From Massilia sp. Bi118 (GTDB taxonomy: Bacteria; Pseudomonadota; Gammaproteobacteria; Burkholderiales; Burkholderiaceae_D), in the NCBI RefSeq assembly GCF_918697865.1, contig NZ_CAKKMV010000011.1:62001-126000 (forward strand): a DNA stretch of 64,000 nucleotides, written 5' to 3'. The notes beneath the pieces were generated by a model. The model did no database searches and had not been told where the DNA came from. It worked only from the letters and a program-made list of their open reading frames with translations. Of the stretch, positions 35,704 to 44,847 are shown piece after piece; position 1 is the stretch's first letter; the number at the start of each line of letters is the position of its first letter. The translations under genes were made by a program, and so were the position numbers.

Positions 35704-38700
35704 ATGAACAAAGCAGCATCCAATACGAGTCCCTACGCCGCCACGCAGGGCCGCGTTTTCCTCAGTGGCATCCAGGCCCTGGTCCTGCTGCCGATGCTGC
35801 AACGGCGGCGCGATCGCGAGCGCGGCCTGAACACGGCCGGCCTGGTCTCCGGCTATCGGGGTTCCCCGCTGGGGGCCTACGACCAGCAGCTCTGGAAGGC
35901 GAGCAAGGAGCTGGCGGCGCACGACATCGTGTTCCAGCCCGGCCTGAACGAAGACCTGGCCGCGACCGCGCTGTGGGGCGCCCAGATGCACAAGGCCTTC
36001 GGCGACACCCGCGTCGATGGCGTGTTCGGGATCTGGTACGGCAAGGGCCCGGGGGTCGACCGCAGCGGCGACGTGTTCCGTACCGCAAACGTCATCGGGA
36101 CCTCGGCGCTCGGCGGCGTGCTGGCGGTGTCGGGCGACGACCACGCGGCCCAATCGTCGATGTATCAGCACCAGACCGACGGCATCTTCCAGTCCGCGTC
36201 GATACCCGTTCTGCAGCCGGCGAGCGTTCGCGAAGTCGTCGAGCTCGGGCTGGCCGGCATTGCGCTGTCGCGCTACAGCGGCCTGTGGGTCGGCTTGAAG
36301 ACCATCGCCGAAGTCGTCGAGACGGCGGCCTCGTTCGACCTCGGCGGCCTGCCGAATTTCGCCGATCCTGCCGGCGCCCCGGCGGCCGGCCTGAACTGGG
36401 ATCCAGCCATTGCCTGGCCGGGCCAGCGGGCCGAGCTCGAACGCCGCCTGATCGAGCTGCGCCTGCCGGCGGCGCGCGCCTGGGCCCGCGCCAACCGGCT
36501 CGATCGAACCATCATCGAAGCGCCGCGCCGCCGCTTCGGCATCGTCACGGTCGGCAAGGCGCACCAGGACCTGATGCAGGCTTTCGACGACCTCGGGCTC
36601 GAGCACGCGGCGCTGGAAGAAATGGGCATCTCGGTGTACAAGGTGGCGATGAGCTGGCCACTGGAGACAGAAGGCGCGGCCGCCTTCGCGCGTGGTCATG
36701 AAGCCTTGCTGGTCATGGAAGAAAAGCGCGCCAATGTCGAGACCCAACTGAAGGACGCGCTCTACCATCTGGCGGCCGGCGACCGTCCGCGCATCGACGG
36801 CAAATCCACCGCCGGCGGCGTGGCGCTGCTGCCGGAAGTATCTGAATTCAGCCCGCTGATTGCCGCGCGTGCGCTGGCGTCCAGCTTCGGCGCCGCCTTG
36901 CCGCTGCTGCGGGAACGGCTCGCCGCCCTGGAAGCCGCGCGGGAGCCAGTATCCGCTTCGGTGATCCCGATCCGCGCGCCCTATTTCTGTTCCGGCTGCC
37001 CCCACAATACCTCGACCAGGACGCCGGACGGCTCACGCACAGGCGGCGGCATCGGCTGCCACGTAATGGCGCTGGCGCAGCCGGAACTGCGCACTACCAC
37101 CTTTTCGCAGATGGGCGGCGAAGGAGCGCAATGGATAGGCGCGGCGCCCTTTTCCGCCACCAGGCACATGTTTCAGAACCTCGGCGACGGCACCTATCAG
37201 CATTCCGGGCTGCTGGCGATCCGCGCGGCCGTGGCCGCGAAGGCCAACATCACCTACAAGATCCTTTACAACGACGCGGTTGCGATGACCGGCGGCCAGG
37301 CAGCCGAGGGGGCGCTCGACCCGGCCCGCATCACCCGCCAGCTCGAAGCCGAAGGGGTAGAGCGCATCGCACTGGTATCGGACCAACCCGAACGCTGGCG
37401 CAGCGAACGCGCACTGGCCTCTTCGGTCACGGTCCACGACCGCGCCGAGCTCGACACCGTCCAACGCGCGCTGCGCGAGATCGCGGGCGTGACCGCGATC
37501 GTCTATGAACAGACCTGCGCGGCCGAAAAGCGGCGCCGACGCAAGCGCAAGACCCTGCCCGACCCCGACCGCCGCGTCTTCATCAACGAGCGCGTCTGCG
37601 AAGGCTGCGGGGATTGCAGCGTGCAGTCGAATTGCATCTCGATCGAACCGCTGGAAACGGCCTTCGGCCGCAAACGCAGGATCAACCAGAGCGCCTGCAA
37701 CAAGGATTTCTCGTGCGCGAAAGGCTTCTGCCCCAGTTTCGTCGAAGTGTCCGGGGCGCGCTTGCGCCAGCCCGACGCAGAGCGCTTGCTGGTACTGGAA
37801 GCCGAGCTGTCCGCCGATCTGCCGATGCCGGCCATGCTCGCGTCCAGCGGCCGCTTCGACGTGCTGGTGACCGGCATCGGCGGCACCGGCGTGCTCACCA
37901 TGGGCGCCCTGCTCGGCGGCGCCGCCCACCTTGAAGGCAAGGGCGCCACCGTGCTCGACTTCACCGGACTCGCGCAGAAAAATGGCGCCGTGGTGAGCCA
38001 GGTGCGGATCGCGCCGGCGCCGGACGGCGTCAAGGCAGTCCGCATCGGGCCCGGTGGCGCCGATCTGCTGCTGGGCGCCGATGCCGTCGTGGCCGCGGCC
38101 GCCGATAACCTGGCCCGGCTCTCGTCGCGGCGCTCGGCGGCAGTGCTCAACAGCGACGAAACCCCGACGTCGGAAATCGTGCGCAACCGCGACGCCGTCC
38201 AGCCGTCGGCGGACATGGCCGAGCGGATCCGCCGACGCTGCATGCCGGGCCACTTTCATACGCTGCCGGCGAATTCGCTCAGCCAGGCCCTGTTCGGCGA
38301 TACCGTCACGGCCCACACGCTGATGCTGGGCTACGCGTGGCAAAAGGGCCTGGTGCCGCTGTCGAACGAGACGATCGATCGCGGCATCGCGCTGAACGGC
38401 GCCGCGGTGGCGCAGAACCGGCGCGCCTTCCTGTGGGGCCGCATCGCCGCCATGCATGCGGACGTGCTGGAACGCGTGCGCGGCCGTGGCGCGCCGCCCG
38501 CTGCCGCGACCCTCGACGGCCTGATCGAAGAGCGCGTGCGCGACCTGAGCGCCTACCAGGATGGGCGCTACGCGGCGCGCTATCGTGCACTGGTCGAACT
38601 GGCGCGGGTCGCCGAACGGCGCCTTCCCGAACCGTCCGAGGAATTCGCGCGCGAGGTGGCGCTCAGCGCATACCGCCTGATGGCCTACAAGGACGAGTAC

Positions 38701-39177
38701 GAGGTCGCGCGCCTGTACGCGGAACCGGCTTTCCGCGCCAGCCTGGACACGGCGTTTTCCGGCACCGGCAAGCTGTCGCTGTGGCTGGCGCCGCCGCTGC
38801 TGTCGCGCATCGACCCGGCCACGGGGCGGCCGCGCAAACGCAAGTTCGGCCCCTGGGTCTTCACGGCCTTTCGCCTGCTGGCGCGCATGAAGGCCTTGCG
38901 CGGCACCCGCTGGGATCCATTCGGCTACAGCGCCGAACGGCGCATGGAACGGCGGCTGGTGGACGAGTTCGAAGCTCTGGTGCGCAGCGAGGCTGCGTCG
39001 CTGGACGGGAAGCGCCACGCGAACGCCGTGCAATTGGCGCGCCTGCCGCAGGACATCCGCGGCTATGGCCCAGTCAAGCAGCAGGCGATGGACGCCTACC
39101 GGCAGCGCCTGGACGCACTGCGCGATGCGGGCGGCAACGCGCAGGACGGCTCGCTCAAGCGCACACGCGCCGCGTGA
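35704..39177 (+). CDS. Indolepyruvate ferredoxin oxidoreductase, fused alpha-beta-gamma form
   Basis: A 1157-residue enzyme that oxidatively decarboxylates arylpyruvates (from aromatic amino acids) to aryl-CoA with ferredoxin as acceptor. The N-terminal pyrimidine-binding part begins GRVFLSGIQALVLLPMLQRRRD and includes GLVSGYRGSPLGAYDQQL. The thiamine diphosphate motif is GDGTYQHSG...YNDAVAMTGGQ (around residues 495-530). An iron-sulfur module has CEGCGDCSVQSNC and CNKDFSCAKGFC. The C-terminal gamma domain has the TGIGGTGVLTMGALLG flavin/nucleotide-like motif. This single-chain form is common in betaproteobacteria. Likely regulated by the divergent Lrp protein. No separate ferredoxin gene is adjacent. 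Confidence 0.93.
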   Translation: MNKAASNTSPYAATQGRVFLSGIQALVLLPMLQRRRDRERGLNTAGLVSGYRGSPLGAYDQQLWKASKELAAHDIVFQPGLNEDLAATALWGAQMHKAFGDTRVDGVFGIWYGKGPGVDRSGDVFRTANVIGTSALGGVLAVSGDDHAAQSSMYQHQTDGIFQSASIPVLQPASVREVVELGLAGIALSRYSGLWVGLKTIAEVVETAASFDLGGLPNFADPAGAPAAGLNWDPAIAWPGQRAELERRLIELRLPAARAWARANRLDRTIIEAPRRRFGIVTVGKAHQDLMQAFDDLGLEHAALEEMGISVYKVAMSWPLETEGAAAFARGHEALLVMEEKRANVETQLKDALYHLAAGDRPRIDGKSTAGGVALLPEVSEFSPLIAARALASSFGAALPLLRERLAALEAAREPVSASVIPIRAPYFCSGCPHNTSTRTPDGSRTGGGIGCHVMALAQPELRTTTFSQMGGEGAQWIGAAPFSATRHMFQNLGDGTYQHSGLLAIRAAVAAKANITYKILYNDAVAMTGGQAAEGALDPARITRQLEAEGVERIALVSDQPERWRSERALASSVTVHDRAELDTVQRALREIAGVTAIVYEQTCAAEKRRRRKRKTLPDPDRRVFINERVCEGCGDCSVQSNCISIEPLETAFGRKRRINQSACNKDFSCAKGFCPSFVEVSGARLRQPDAERLLVLEAELSADLPMPAMLASSGRFDVLVTGIGGTGVLTMGALLGGAAHLEGKGATVLDFTGLAQKNGAVVSQVRIAPAPDGVKAVRIGPGGADLLLGADAVVAAAADNLARLSSRRSAAVLNSDETPTSEIVRNRDAVQPSADMAERIRRRCMPGHFHTLPANSLSQALFGDTVTAHTLMLGYAWQKGLVPLSNETIDRGIALNGAAVAQNRRAFLWGRIAAMHADVLERVRGRGAPPAAATLDGLIEERVRDLSAYQDGRYAARYRALVELARVAERRLPEPSEEFAREVALSAYRLMAYKDEYEVARLYAEPAFRASLDTAFSGTGKLSLWLAPPLLSRIDPATGRPRKRKFGPWVFTAFRLLARMKALRGTRWDPFGYSAERRMERRLVDEFEALVRSEAASLDGKRHANAVQLARLPQDIRGYGPVKQQAMDAYRQRLDALRDAGGNAQDGSLKRTRAA

Positions 39178-39889
39178 AGCCGTCGACCAGGTCGGCATAG
39201 CCTGCGGCACGCCGCAGGCTGACACCATGGTCGCAATCGGCGAACCGGTGCACGGTAGCGTCACGTGCGGCCGCGACGTAGGCGGCCTCGCCACGTACGT
39301 GGAAGCTGTCCTGGTCGCCGTTGACGAACAGCGTCGGCTGTTCGATCGCCGCCAGCGCCGACTTGAAATCGAAGCCGCGCAGTTCCTTCACGGCCTGCGG
39401 GAACACGGTCATGCTGACGCCCGCGTCCATGGTCGCCCGCGCGTCTTCCTCATCCAGCCCGAGATCGCGCAGTGCGCCGGGCATTTTGGCGTCGACCATT
39501 CTGCGCTCGTCCTTCAAAGCGAAGATCAGGCGGAACATCAGCGCCTTCAGCTGGTGCGGCCACAGTTGCGGGCCGCGGAATTCCTGGCTGGCGCCGCCCA
39601 GCACCAGTCCCTTGAGCTGCTCGCGCGGCAGCGAAGCGGCGGCGGCCTGCGCGGTGTAGGCGCCGAGCGAATCGCCGGCCAGCACCAGCGGTGCCCCTCC
39701 CGCCGAGCGCGCGGCTGAAACCACGGTATCGACCGCGCCCTGCAGCGTGAAGGCTTCGCCGCGGCGGCTGCCGTGGCCGGGCAGGTCCGGCGCGAGCACG
39801 CGCCAGCTGGATTCGAGGCGACGCCGCACGGGCGCCCAGGAAGCGCCGTTCAGGGTGGCGCCGTGGATGAGGATGATGGTCGGCTGCAT
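39155..39889 (-). CDS. Alpha/beta hydrolase
   Basis: A 244-residue soluble alpha/beta hydrolase. The oxyanion-side motif is LIHGATLNGASW, the nucleophile elbow GDSLGAYTAQ, the acid VNGDQDSF and the histidine DCDHGVSLR. The ATG has AGGAG seven bases upstream. The gene is divergent from the FAD-linked oxidase operon, and the shared intergenic region holds three GntR-type half-palindromes, so it is probably part of the same regulon. Its 3' end overlaps the large oxidoreductase gene by 23 bases. The substrate is unknown; an ester hydrolase role in the cluster is an inference. Confidence 0.82.
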   Translation of the reverse strand: MQPTIILIHGATLNGASWAPVRRRLESSWRVLAPDLPGHGSRRGEAFTLQGAVDTVVSAARSAGGAPLVLAGDSLGAYTAQAAAASLPREQLKGLVLGGASQEFRGPQLWPHQLKALMFRLIFALKDERRMVDAKMPGALRDLGLDEEDARATMDAGVSMTVFPQAVKELRGFDFKSALAAIEQPTLFVNGDQDSFHVRGEAAYVAAARDATVHRFADCDHGVSLRRAAGYADLVDGFTRRVCA

Positions 39890-39914
39890 GTCGTCTCCTT
39901 CTCATATTTTTATT

Positions 39915-39931
39915 AACCTATCTTACAGGTT
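39915..39931. promoter_or_regulatory. GntR/FadR-type operator, site C
   Basis: AACCTATCTTACAGGTT has one difference from a perfect palindrome. It lies upstream of the minus-strand hydrolase gene. Confidence 0.65.
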
Positions 39932-39987
39932 ACACCGAGCTGGCAGGCAAGTGCTGACTATGACAGCCAATGCAGTCGCACCGATAC

Positions 39988-40013
39988 AACATGTTTAACA
40001 TGTTTGACAGGTT
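39988..40013. promoter_or_regulatory. Two overlapping GntR/FadR-type operators, sites D1 and D2
   Basis: AACATGTTTAACATGTT at 39988-40004 is a perfect half-site palindrome around a TTA centre, and AACATGTTTGACAGGTT at 39997-40013 overlaps it with a nine-base offset. They sit upstream of the FAD-linked oxidase operon start at 40066. Confidence 0.65.
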
Positions 40014-40065
40014 GGATATTTGGGGGTTACTCTCGCCTCAACAAGTCCTAAAAACGAGGAGACAC

Positions 40066-41478
40066 ATGAATCAGCACGATCCGCAGCAGCCGGCCCAGGC
40101 TGCCTTTGGCGCGGTCGACCATATCGTCGGCGAGCTGCAGGCGCGCTTCGGCGAGCGCGTCAGCGTGGCCAGGGCGGTGCGCGAGCAGCATGCGCGCGGC
40201 GAAGGACTGGCCACCAGCCTGGCGCCGGATGCCGTCGTCTGGCCGCTCGACAAACACGAGGTCTGCGCCATCCTCGCCCTGTGCAACCTTCACCGCGTGC
40301 CGGTCATCGCCTTCGGCGCCGGCAGCTCGCTGGAAGGCCACGTCAGCGCGCCCTACGGCGGCGTGTGCATCGATATGTCGCGCATGAACGCCGTCATCCA
40401 GGTCAACCCGGCCGACAGCGACTGCGTGGTCCAGCCGGGCATCACCCGCGAAGACCTGAACGCCCACCTGAAAGGCACCGGCCTGTTCTTCCCGGTCGAC
40501 CCGGGCGCCAACGCCACCATCGGCGGCATGGTCTCCACCCGCGCCTCCGGCACCACCACGATCCGCTACGGCTCGATGGCGCACAACGTGCAATGCCTGG
40601 AAGTGGCGCTGGCCGACGGCCGCCTGGTGCGCCTCGGCTCGCGCGCGCGCAAGTCCTCGGCCGGCTACGACCTGGTGCACCTGATGACGGGCGCCGAGGG
40701 CACCCTCGGCGTCATTACCGAGATCACCCTGCGCCTGCATCCGCTGCCGACCGAAGTGGCGGCCGCCGCCTGCGCCTTCCCGACCCTGGATGCGGCGGTG
40801 GAAGCCGTCACCGAGATGTCGCTGACCGGCGTGCCCTTCGCGCGCATCGAATTCCTCGACGATATCCAGGTCCGCGCCTGCAACCTGCATTCCCAGCTGG
40901 GCCTGAAAGAGCTGCCGACCCTGTTCCTCGAATTCCACGGCACCGAACTGGCGGTCAAGGAGCAGGCCGAACTCGCGCAGGAGATCGCGGCGTCCTACGG
41001 CGGCATCGACTTCCAGTGGGCGACGCGGCCGGAAGACCGTTCGCGCCTGTGGCATGCGCGCCACCTGGCCTATTTCGCGGCGCTGGCGCTGCGTCCCGGC
41101 TGCACCTCGGTGGTGGCCGACATCTGCGTGCCGATGTCCGCGCTGGCCGACTGCGTGCGCGAGGCCCGCGCCATGATCGATAAAGAGGGACTCATCGCGC
41201 CCATCCTCGGCCACGTCGGCGACGGCAACTTCCACGTGCTGTTCATGCCGATGCCGGACCAGCCGGAAGAGCATGCAGCCGTCGACCGCGTCTATGGCGC
41301 GCTGATCGAGCACGCGCTGGCGGCCGGCGGCACCTGCACCGGCGAGCACGGGATCGGCATGGGCAAGAAGGCCAAGCTGCTGCAGGAATACGGCGGCGAG
41401 GTCGTCGGCCTGATGGCGTCGATCAAGCAGGCGCTGGACCCGAATGGCATTCTCAACCCCGGCAAGATCTGTAGTTAA
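40066..41478 (+). CDS. FAD-binding oxidase, D-lactate dehydrogenase/glycolate oxidase (GlcD/Dld) type
   Basis: A 470-residue flavoprotein. The FAD-binding PCMH domain includes VIAFGAGSSLEGHVSAPYGG, DPGANATIGGMVSTRASGTTTIRYG and MTGAEGTLGVITEITL. The C-terminal oxidase domain has HVGDGNFH and GEHGIGMGKK, the metal- and substrate-binding signatures of D-2-hydroxyacid dehydrogenases. It probably oxidises a D-2-hydroxy acid, feeding electrons to the respiratory chain. ACGAGGAG precedes the ATG. It is first in an operon with a TonB receptor, a MetX-like hydrolase and an MFS permease, behind GntR-type operators. Confidence 0.9.
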   Translation: MNQHDPQQPAQAAFGAVDHIVGELQARFGERVSVARAVREQHARGEGLATSLAPDAVVWPLDKHEVCAILALCNLHRVPVIAFGAGSSLEGHVSAPYGGVCIDMSRMNAVIQVNPADSDCVVQPGITREDLNAHLKGTGLFFPVDPGANATIGGMVSTRASGTTTIRYGSMAHNVQCLEVALADGRLVRLGSRARKSSAGYDLVHLMTGAEGTLGVITEITLRLHPLPTEVAAAACAFPTLDAAVEAVTEMSLTGVPFARIEFLDDIQVRACNLHSQLGLKELPTLFLEFHGTELAVKEQAELAQEIAASYGGIDFQWATRPEDRSRLWHARHLAYFAALALRPGCTSVVADICVPMSALADCVREARAMIDKEGLIAPILGHVGDGNFHVLFMPMPDQPEEHAAVDRVYGALIEHALAAGGTCTGEHGIGMGKKAKLLQEYGGEVVGLMASIKQALDPNGILNPGKICS

Positions 41479-41536
41479 GAAGCGGCAGCCGAAAACATAT
41501 TCGGCGCAGCACTCAAATAAAAATACTGGAGACATC

Positions 41537-43750
41537 ATGCAAAACGCACCGCGCACTACCCGTACCGCCATCGCCGCCGCCACCGCCCTGCTATGCGCCG
41601 CCCAGGCCCTGCCCGCGCTAGCCCAGCAGGCCACCGATGACCAGACCATCGACAAGGTGATCGTCACCGCGCAGAAGCGCGAACAGGCGGCGATCGACGT
41701 CCCGGCCTCGGTCACCTCGGTCAACACCGAACAGCTGGCCAGGGACGGCAAGGTCAGGCTGGAAGACTACGTGGCCCAGGTGCCGGGCCTGTCGCTGTCC
41801 TCGTATCGCCAGGGCTTCACCCAGGTCGCGCTGCGCGGCATCACCACCGGCGTCAACCAGTCGGCCTCCACCACCGCCTTCTACATCGACGAAGCGCCGA
41901 TCGGCTCGGTCAACGCCTACACCGCCGGCAGCGCGGTCACGCCCGACATCGACCCGGCCGAGCTGCAGCGCGTCGAGATCCTGAAAGGCCCGCAGGGCAC
42001 GCTGTACGGCGCCGGCGCAATGGGCGGCCTGGTGCGCTACGTGACGGCGCCGCCGGACTTCCGCAAGATGCACGGCAGCGTGACCGTCGGCGGCAGCAAG
42101 GTGAAGAATGGCGGCAACGGCTCGGTGGGCCGCGTCTCGCTCAACATCCCCTTCGGCGACAACGACATGGCGCTGCGCGTCTCGGCCTTCGACCGCACCG
42201 ACGCCGGCTTCATCGACGATGTGAAAGGCAAGCAGGACGTCAACAAGGCCCGCATCAAGGGTGGCCGCGCCGCCTTCGCGTGGATGATCAACCCGGACTG
42301 GAAAGTCAACGCCTCTGCCCTCACCCAGCGCGTGAGCTCGGACGCCAGCAGCGTGGTCGACGTCGCGCCGGGCACCCTGGCCCCGCTGTACGGAGACCTG
42401 AAGCAGAAGCGCTTCACCAGCGAGCCGAACTCGGTCAAGCTGGACGTCGCCAACATCACCGTGCACGGCCAGCTGGGCGCCTTCGAGCTGGTGTCCTCGA
42501 CCACCGTGCAGGATGTCGATGCCGACCAGGGCGCGGACGGCAGCTTCGGCTACGGCGTGGCGCTGGGCGCGGCCTTCGGCATCCCGGACCTGGGCATCAA
42601 ATCGGTGCAGTCGACCACGACGCACCGCGTGTCGCAGGAACTGCGCCTGCGTTCCTCGGCGCTCGACAACCGCCTCGACTACGAGGGCGGCCTGTATTAC
42701 ACCAAGGAAGACGACACCAACCGCATCCCCGGCTTCAACCCCTTCTCGACCACCACCGGCCTGGCCTACCCGCTGCCGAACATCGTCAAGGCCTCGATCG
42801 ACACCAACTACAAGGAATACTCGCTGTTCGCCAACGCGACCTATGCGATCACGCCGCAGTTCGACATCCTCGGCGGCATCCGCTACGGCAAGGACGACCA
42901 GAAATACCACCAGGACTACAGCGGCCTGCTGGTCGGCCCGGCGCCCGTGCTGATCGATTCCGGCTCGAAGAACAACAAGACCACCTACCTGGCGACGGCG
43001 CGCTACAAGCCCTCGACCACCGACGCCTTCTACGCGCGCGTCGCCACCGGCTACCGCCCGGGCGGCCCGAACGCGCTGCCGCCGACCGGCATCGCCAACG
43101 CCCCGCAGACCTTCCAGCCCGACACGCTCACCAGCTATGAAGTCGGCTACAAGTCGGTGCTCCAGGGCGGCAAGGTCTCGATCGAGGCCGCCCTGTTCAA
43201 CACCAGCTGGAAGGACATCCAGGTGCAGACCAGCGCCTCGGGCTTCAACTTCCTGGTGAATGGCGGCGCCGCCACCAGCCGCGGCGCCGAAGCCTCGCTC
43301 ATGGTGTTCCCGATGGCCGGCCTGTCGCTGCGCGCTTCCGCCGGCTACACCGACGCCTACCTGACCGAAGACGCGCCGGCGGCCGGCGGCATCTCGGGCG
43401 ACCGCCTGCCCTTCGTGCCCAAGCTGACCGGATCGCTTGGCGCCAACTACCGCTGGAACGCCTTCGGCAACTGGGCCGCCTCCGCCGGCGCCTCGGTCAA
43501 CTACACCGGCGAGCGCCGCTCCGATTTCAGCCAGCGCGGCGTGGTCGACGTGCCTTCCTACGCCACGGTCAATCTGAGCGGCGGCATCGAGAACGCCAAC
43601 TGGCGCCTGTCGCTGTACGCCAAGAACATCGGCGACAAGCGCGGCATCACCTTCGTGAAGTCGATGTCCCTGACCCCGACCGGCAGCCCGTTCGCCGCCG
43701 GCGTGATCGCCCCGCGCACCATCGGCGCGGAACTCGGCTACCGCTTCTGA
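41537..43750 (+). CDS. TonB-dependent receptor in the hydroxyacid operon
   Basis: A 737-residue outer-membrane transporter. The signal peptide ends at ALPALAQQ. The TonB-box-like region is DKVIVTAQKREQ, and the plug shows LEDYVAQVPGLSLSS, QVALRGITTG and LQRVEILKGPQGTLYGAGAMGGLVRYVT, the pattern common in receptors for organic substrates of Sphingomonad and Caulobacter type. The barrel ends in LGYRF. The ATG has TGGAG upstream. It lies 58 bases after the oxidase gene and 14 before the hydrolase gene, so it is co-transcribed. The imported compound is likely an ester or oligomer of a hydroxy acid, by context only. Confidence 0.88.
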   Translation: MQNAPRTTRTAIAAATALLCAAQALPALAQQATDDQTIDKVIVTAQKREQAAIDVPASVTSVNTEQLARDGKVRLEDYVAQVPGLSLSSYRQGFTQVALRGITTGVNQSASTTAFYIDEAPIGSVNAYTAGSAVTPDIDPAELQRVEILKGPQGTLYGAGAMGGLVRYVTAPPDFRKMHGSVTVGGSKVKNGGNGSVGRVSLNIPFGDNDMALRVSAFDRTDAGFIDDVKGKQDVNKARIKGGRAAFAWMINPDWKVNASALTQRVSSDASSVVDVAPGTLAPLYGDLKQKRFTSEPNSVKLDVANITVHGQLGAFELVSSTTVQDVDADQGADGSFGYGVALGAAFGIPDLGIKSVQSTTTHRVSQELRLRSSALDNRLDYEGGLYYTKEDDTNRIPGFNPFSTTTGLAYPLPNIVKASIDTNYKEYSLFANATYAITPQFDILGGIRYGKDDQKYHQDYSGLLVGPAPVLIDSGSKNNKTTYLATARYKPSTTDAFYARVATGYRPGGPNALPPTGIANAPQTFQPDTLTSYEVGYKSVLQGGKVSIEAALFNTSWKDIQVQTSASGFNFLVNGGAATSRGAEASLMVFPMAGLSLRASAGYTDAYLTEDAPAAGGISGDRLPFVPKLTGSLGANYRWNAFGNWAASAGASVNYTGERRSDFSQRGVVDVPSYATVNLSGGIENANWRLSLYAKNIGDKRGITFVKSMSLTPTGSPFAAGVIAPRTIGAELGYRF

Positions 43751-43764
43751 GCGCAGGATCCGCC

Positions 43765-44847
43765 ATGACGACACGACAAGCCTTTACATTGCGCGACTTC
43801 CGCCTCGAGAGCGGCGCCGTGCTGCCGGAGATGACGGTGGCCTACCGTACGCTCGGCGCCCTGAACGAAGCCGGCGACAATGCGGTGCTGGTCCTGCACG
43901 GCTACACCACCGGCCCGACCATGCTGGAAGCCGGCGCCAACGTGGCCGAAGGTTCCTGGGCCGAACTGGTGGGACCGGGCAAGCCGATCGACTCGAACGA
44001 GTACTTCGTGATCTGCCCGAACATGCTCGGCTCCTGCTACGGCTCGACCGGGCCGGCCAGCATCTCGCCCGTCGCCGGGCGCGCCTACGGTCCGGCCTTC
44101 CCGGACATCACGGCGCGCGACATCGTGCACGCGCAGAAGGCCTTGCTGGACGGGCTGGGCGTGAAGAAGCTGGCGGCGGTGGCCGGTCCCTCCTTCGGCG
44201 CCTATCAATCCTTCCAGTGGGCGGCCAGCTATCCGCAGCTGGTCGAACGCGTGGTGGCGGCCGTCGGCGCACCCTGGCATCCGGGGCCGCCCGGCGCTTC
44301 GTCGGCGATCCTGCAGGCACTGGAGGCGGACGCCGGCTGGGCCGCCTACTGCGCAGGCGACCGCGAAGCCATGCTGCCCTACCTGACCGCGCAGCGCATC
44401 AAGACCCTGACCTTATATGGCGTCGATGCCGAGCTGACGCCGCGCATTCCCGATCCGGCCAGGCGCGCCGCCGAGGTGGCGCGCCTGGCGCGCGAATGGG
44501 CCGAGGAATTCGATCCGATGTCGCTGGTAACCCTGATGCGCGCCGCCGAAGGCTTCGACGTGCGGCCCGCGCTGCCGGCGATTGCGGCAGCCGGCATTCC
44601 CGTGCTGTACGTGCTGTCGCGCACCGACCCGATGTTCTCGCCCGCGCTGGCGCGCGAGGTGAGCCGGCTGCCGGGCGCCGATAACTTCTCGTATGTGGAA
44701 CTGGACAGCGACAAGGGCCACTTCGCATCCGGCGCCGACGCCGCCCTGTGGGCCGACGAACTGCGCGTGTTCATGGCCTGCCCGCCTTCCGAATGGCAGG
44801 CGGCCGGCTTCGATGCGCTCGATCGCAATCGCGAGGAGGCAGCATGA
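43765..44847 (+). CDS. MetX-like alpha/beta-fold acyltransferase/hydrolase
   Basis: A 360-residue protein of the homoserine O-acetyltransferase (MetX) superfamily branch. The N-terminal strand set (LESGAVLPEMTVAYRTLGALNEAGDNAVLVLHGYTTG) and the nucleophile elbow GPSFGAYQSFQWAASYP are clear. The acid is SRTDPMFS and the histidine DKGHFASG. Many such proteins outside methionine biosynthesis act as hydrolases in catabolic operons; that is more likely here, in an uptake operon with no methionine genes. AGGATCCGCC precedes the ATG. Its stop overlaps the MFS start (ATGA). Confidence 0.82.
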   Translation: MTTRQAFTLRDFRLESGAVLPEMTVAYRTLGALNEAGDNAVLVLHGYTTGPTMLEAGANVAEGSWAELVGPGKPIDSNEYFVICPNMLGSCYGSTGPASISPVAGRAYGPAFPDITARDIVHAQKALLDGLGVKKLAAVAGPSFGAYQSFQWAASYPQLVERVVAAVGAPWHPGPPGASSAILQALEADAGWAAYCAGDREAMLPYLTAQRIKTLTLYGVDAELTPRIPDPARRAAEVARLAREWAEEFDPMSLVTLMRAAEGFDVRPALPAIAAAGIPVLYVLSRTDPMFSPALAREVSRLPGADNFSYVELDSDKGHFASGADAALWADELRVFMACPPSEWQAAGFDALDRNREEAA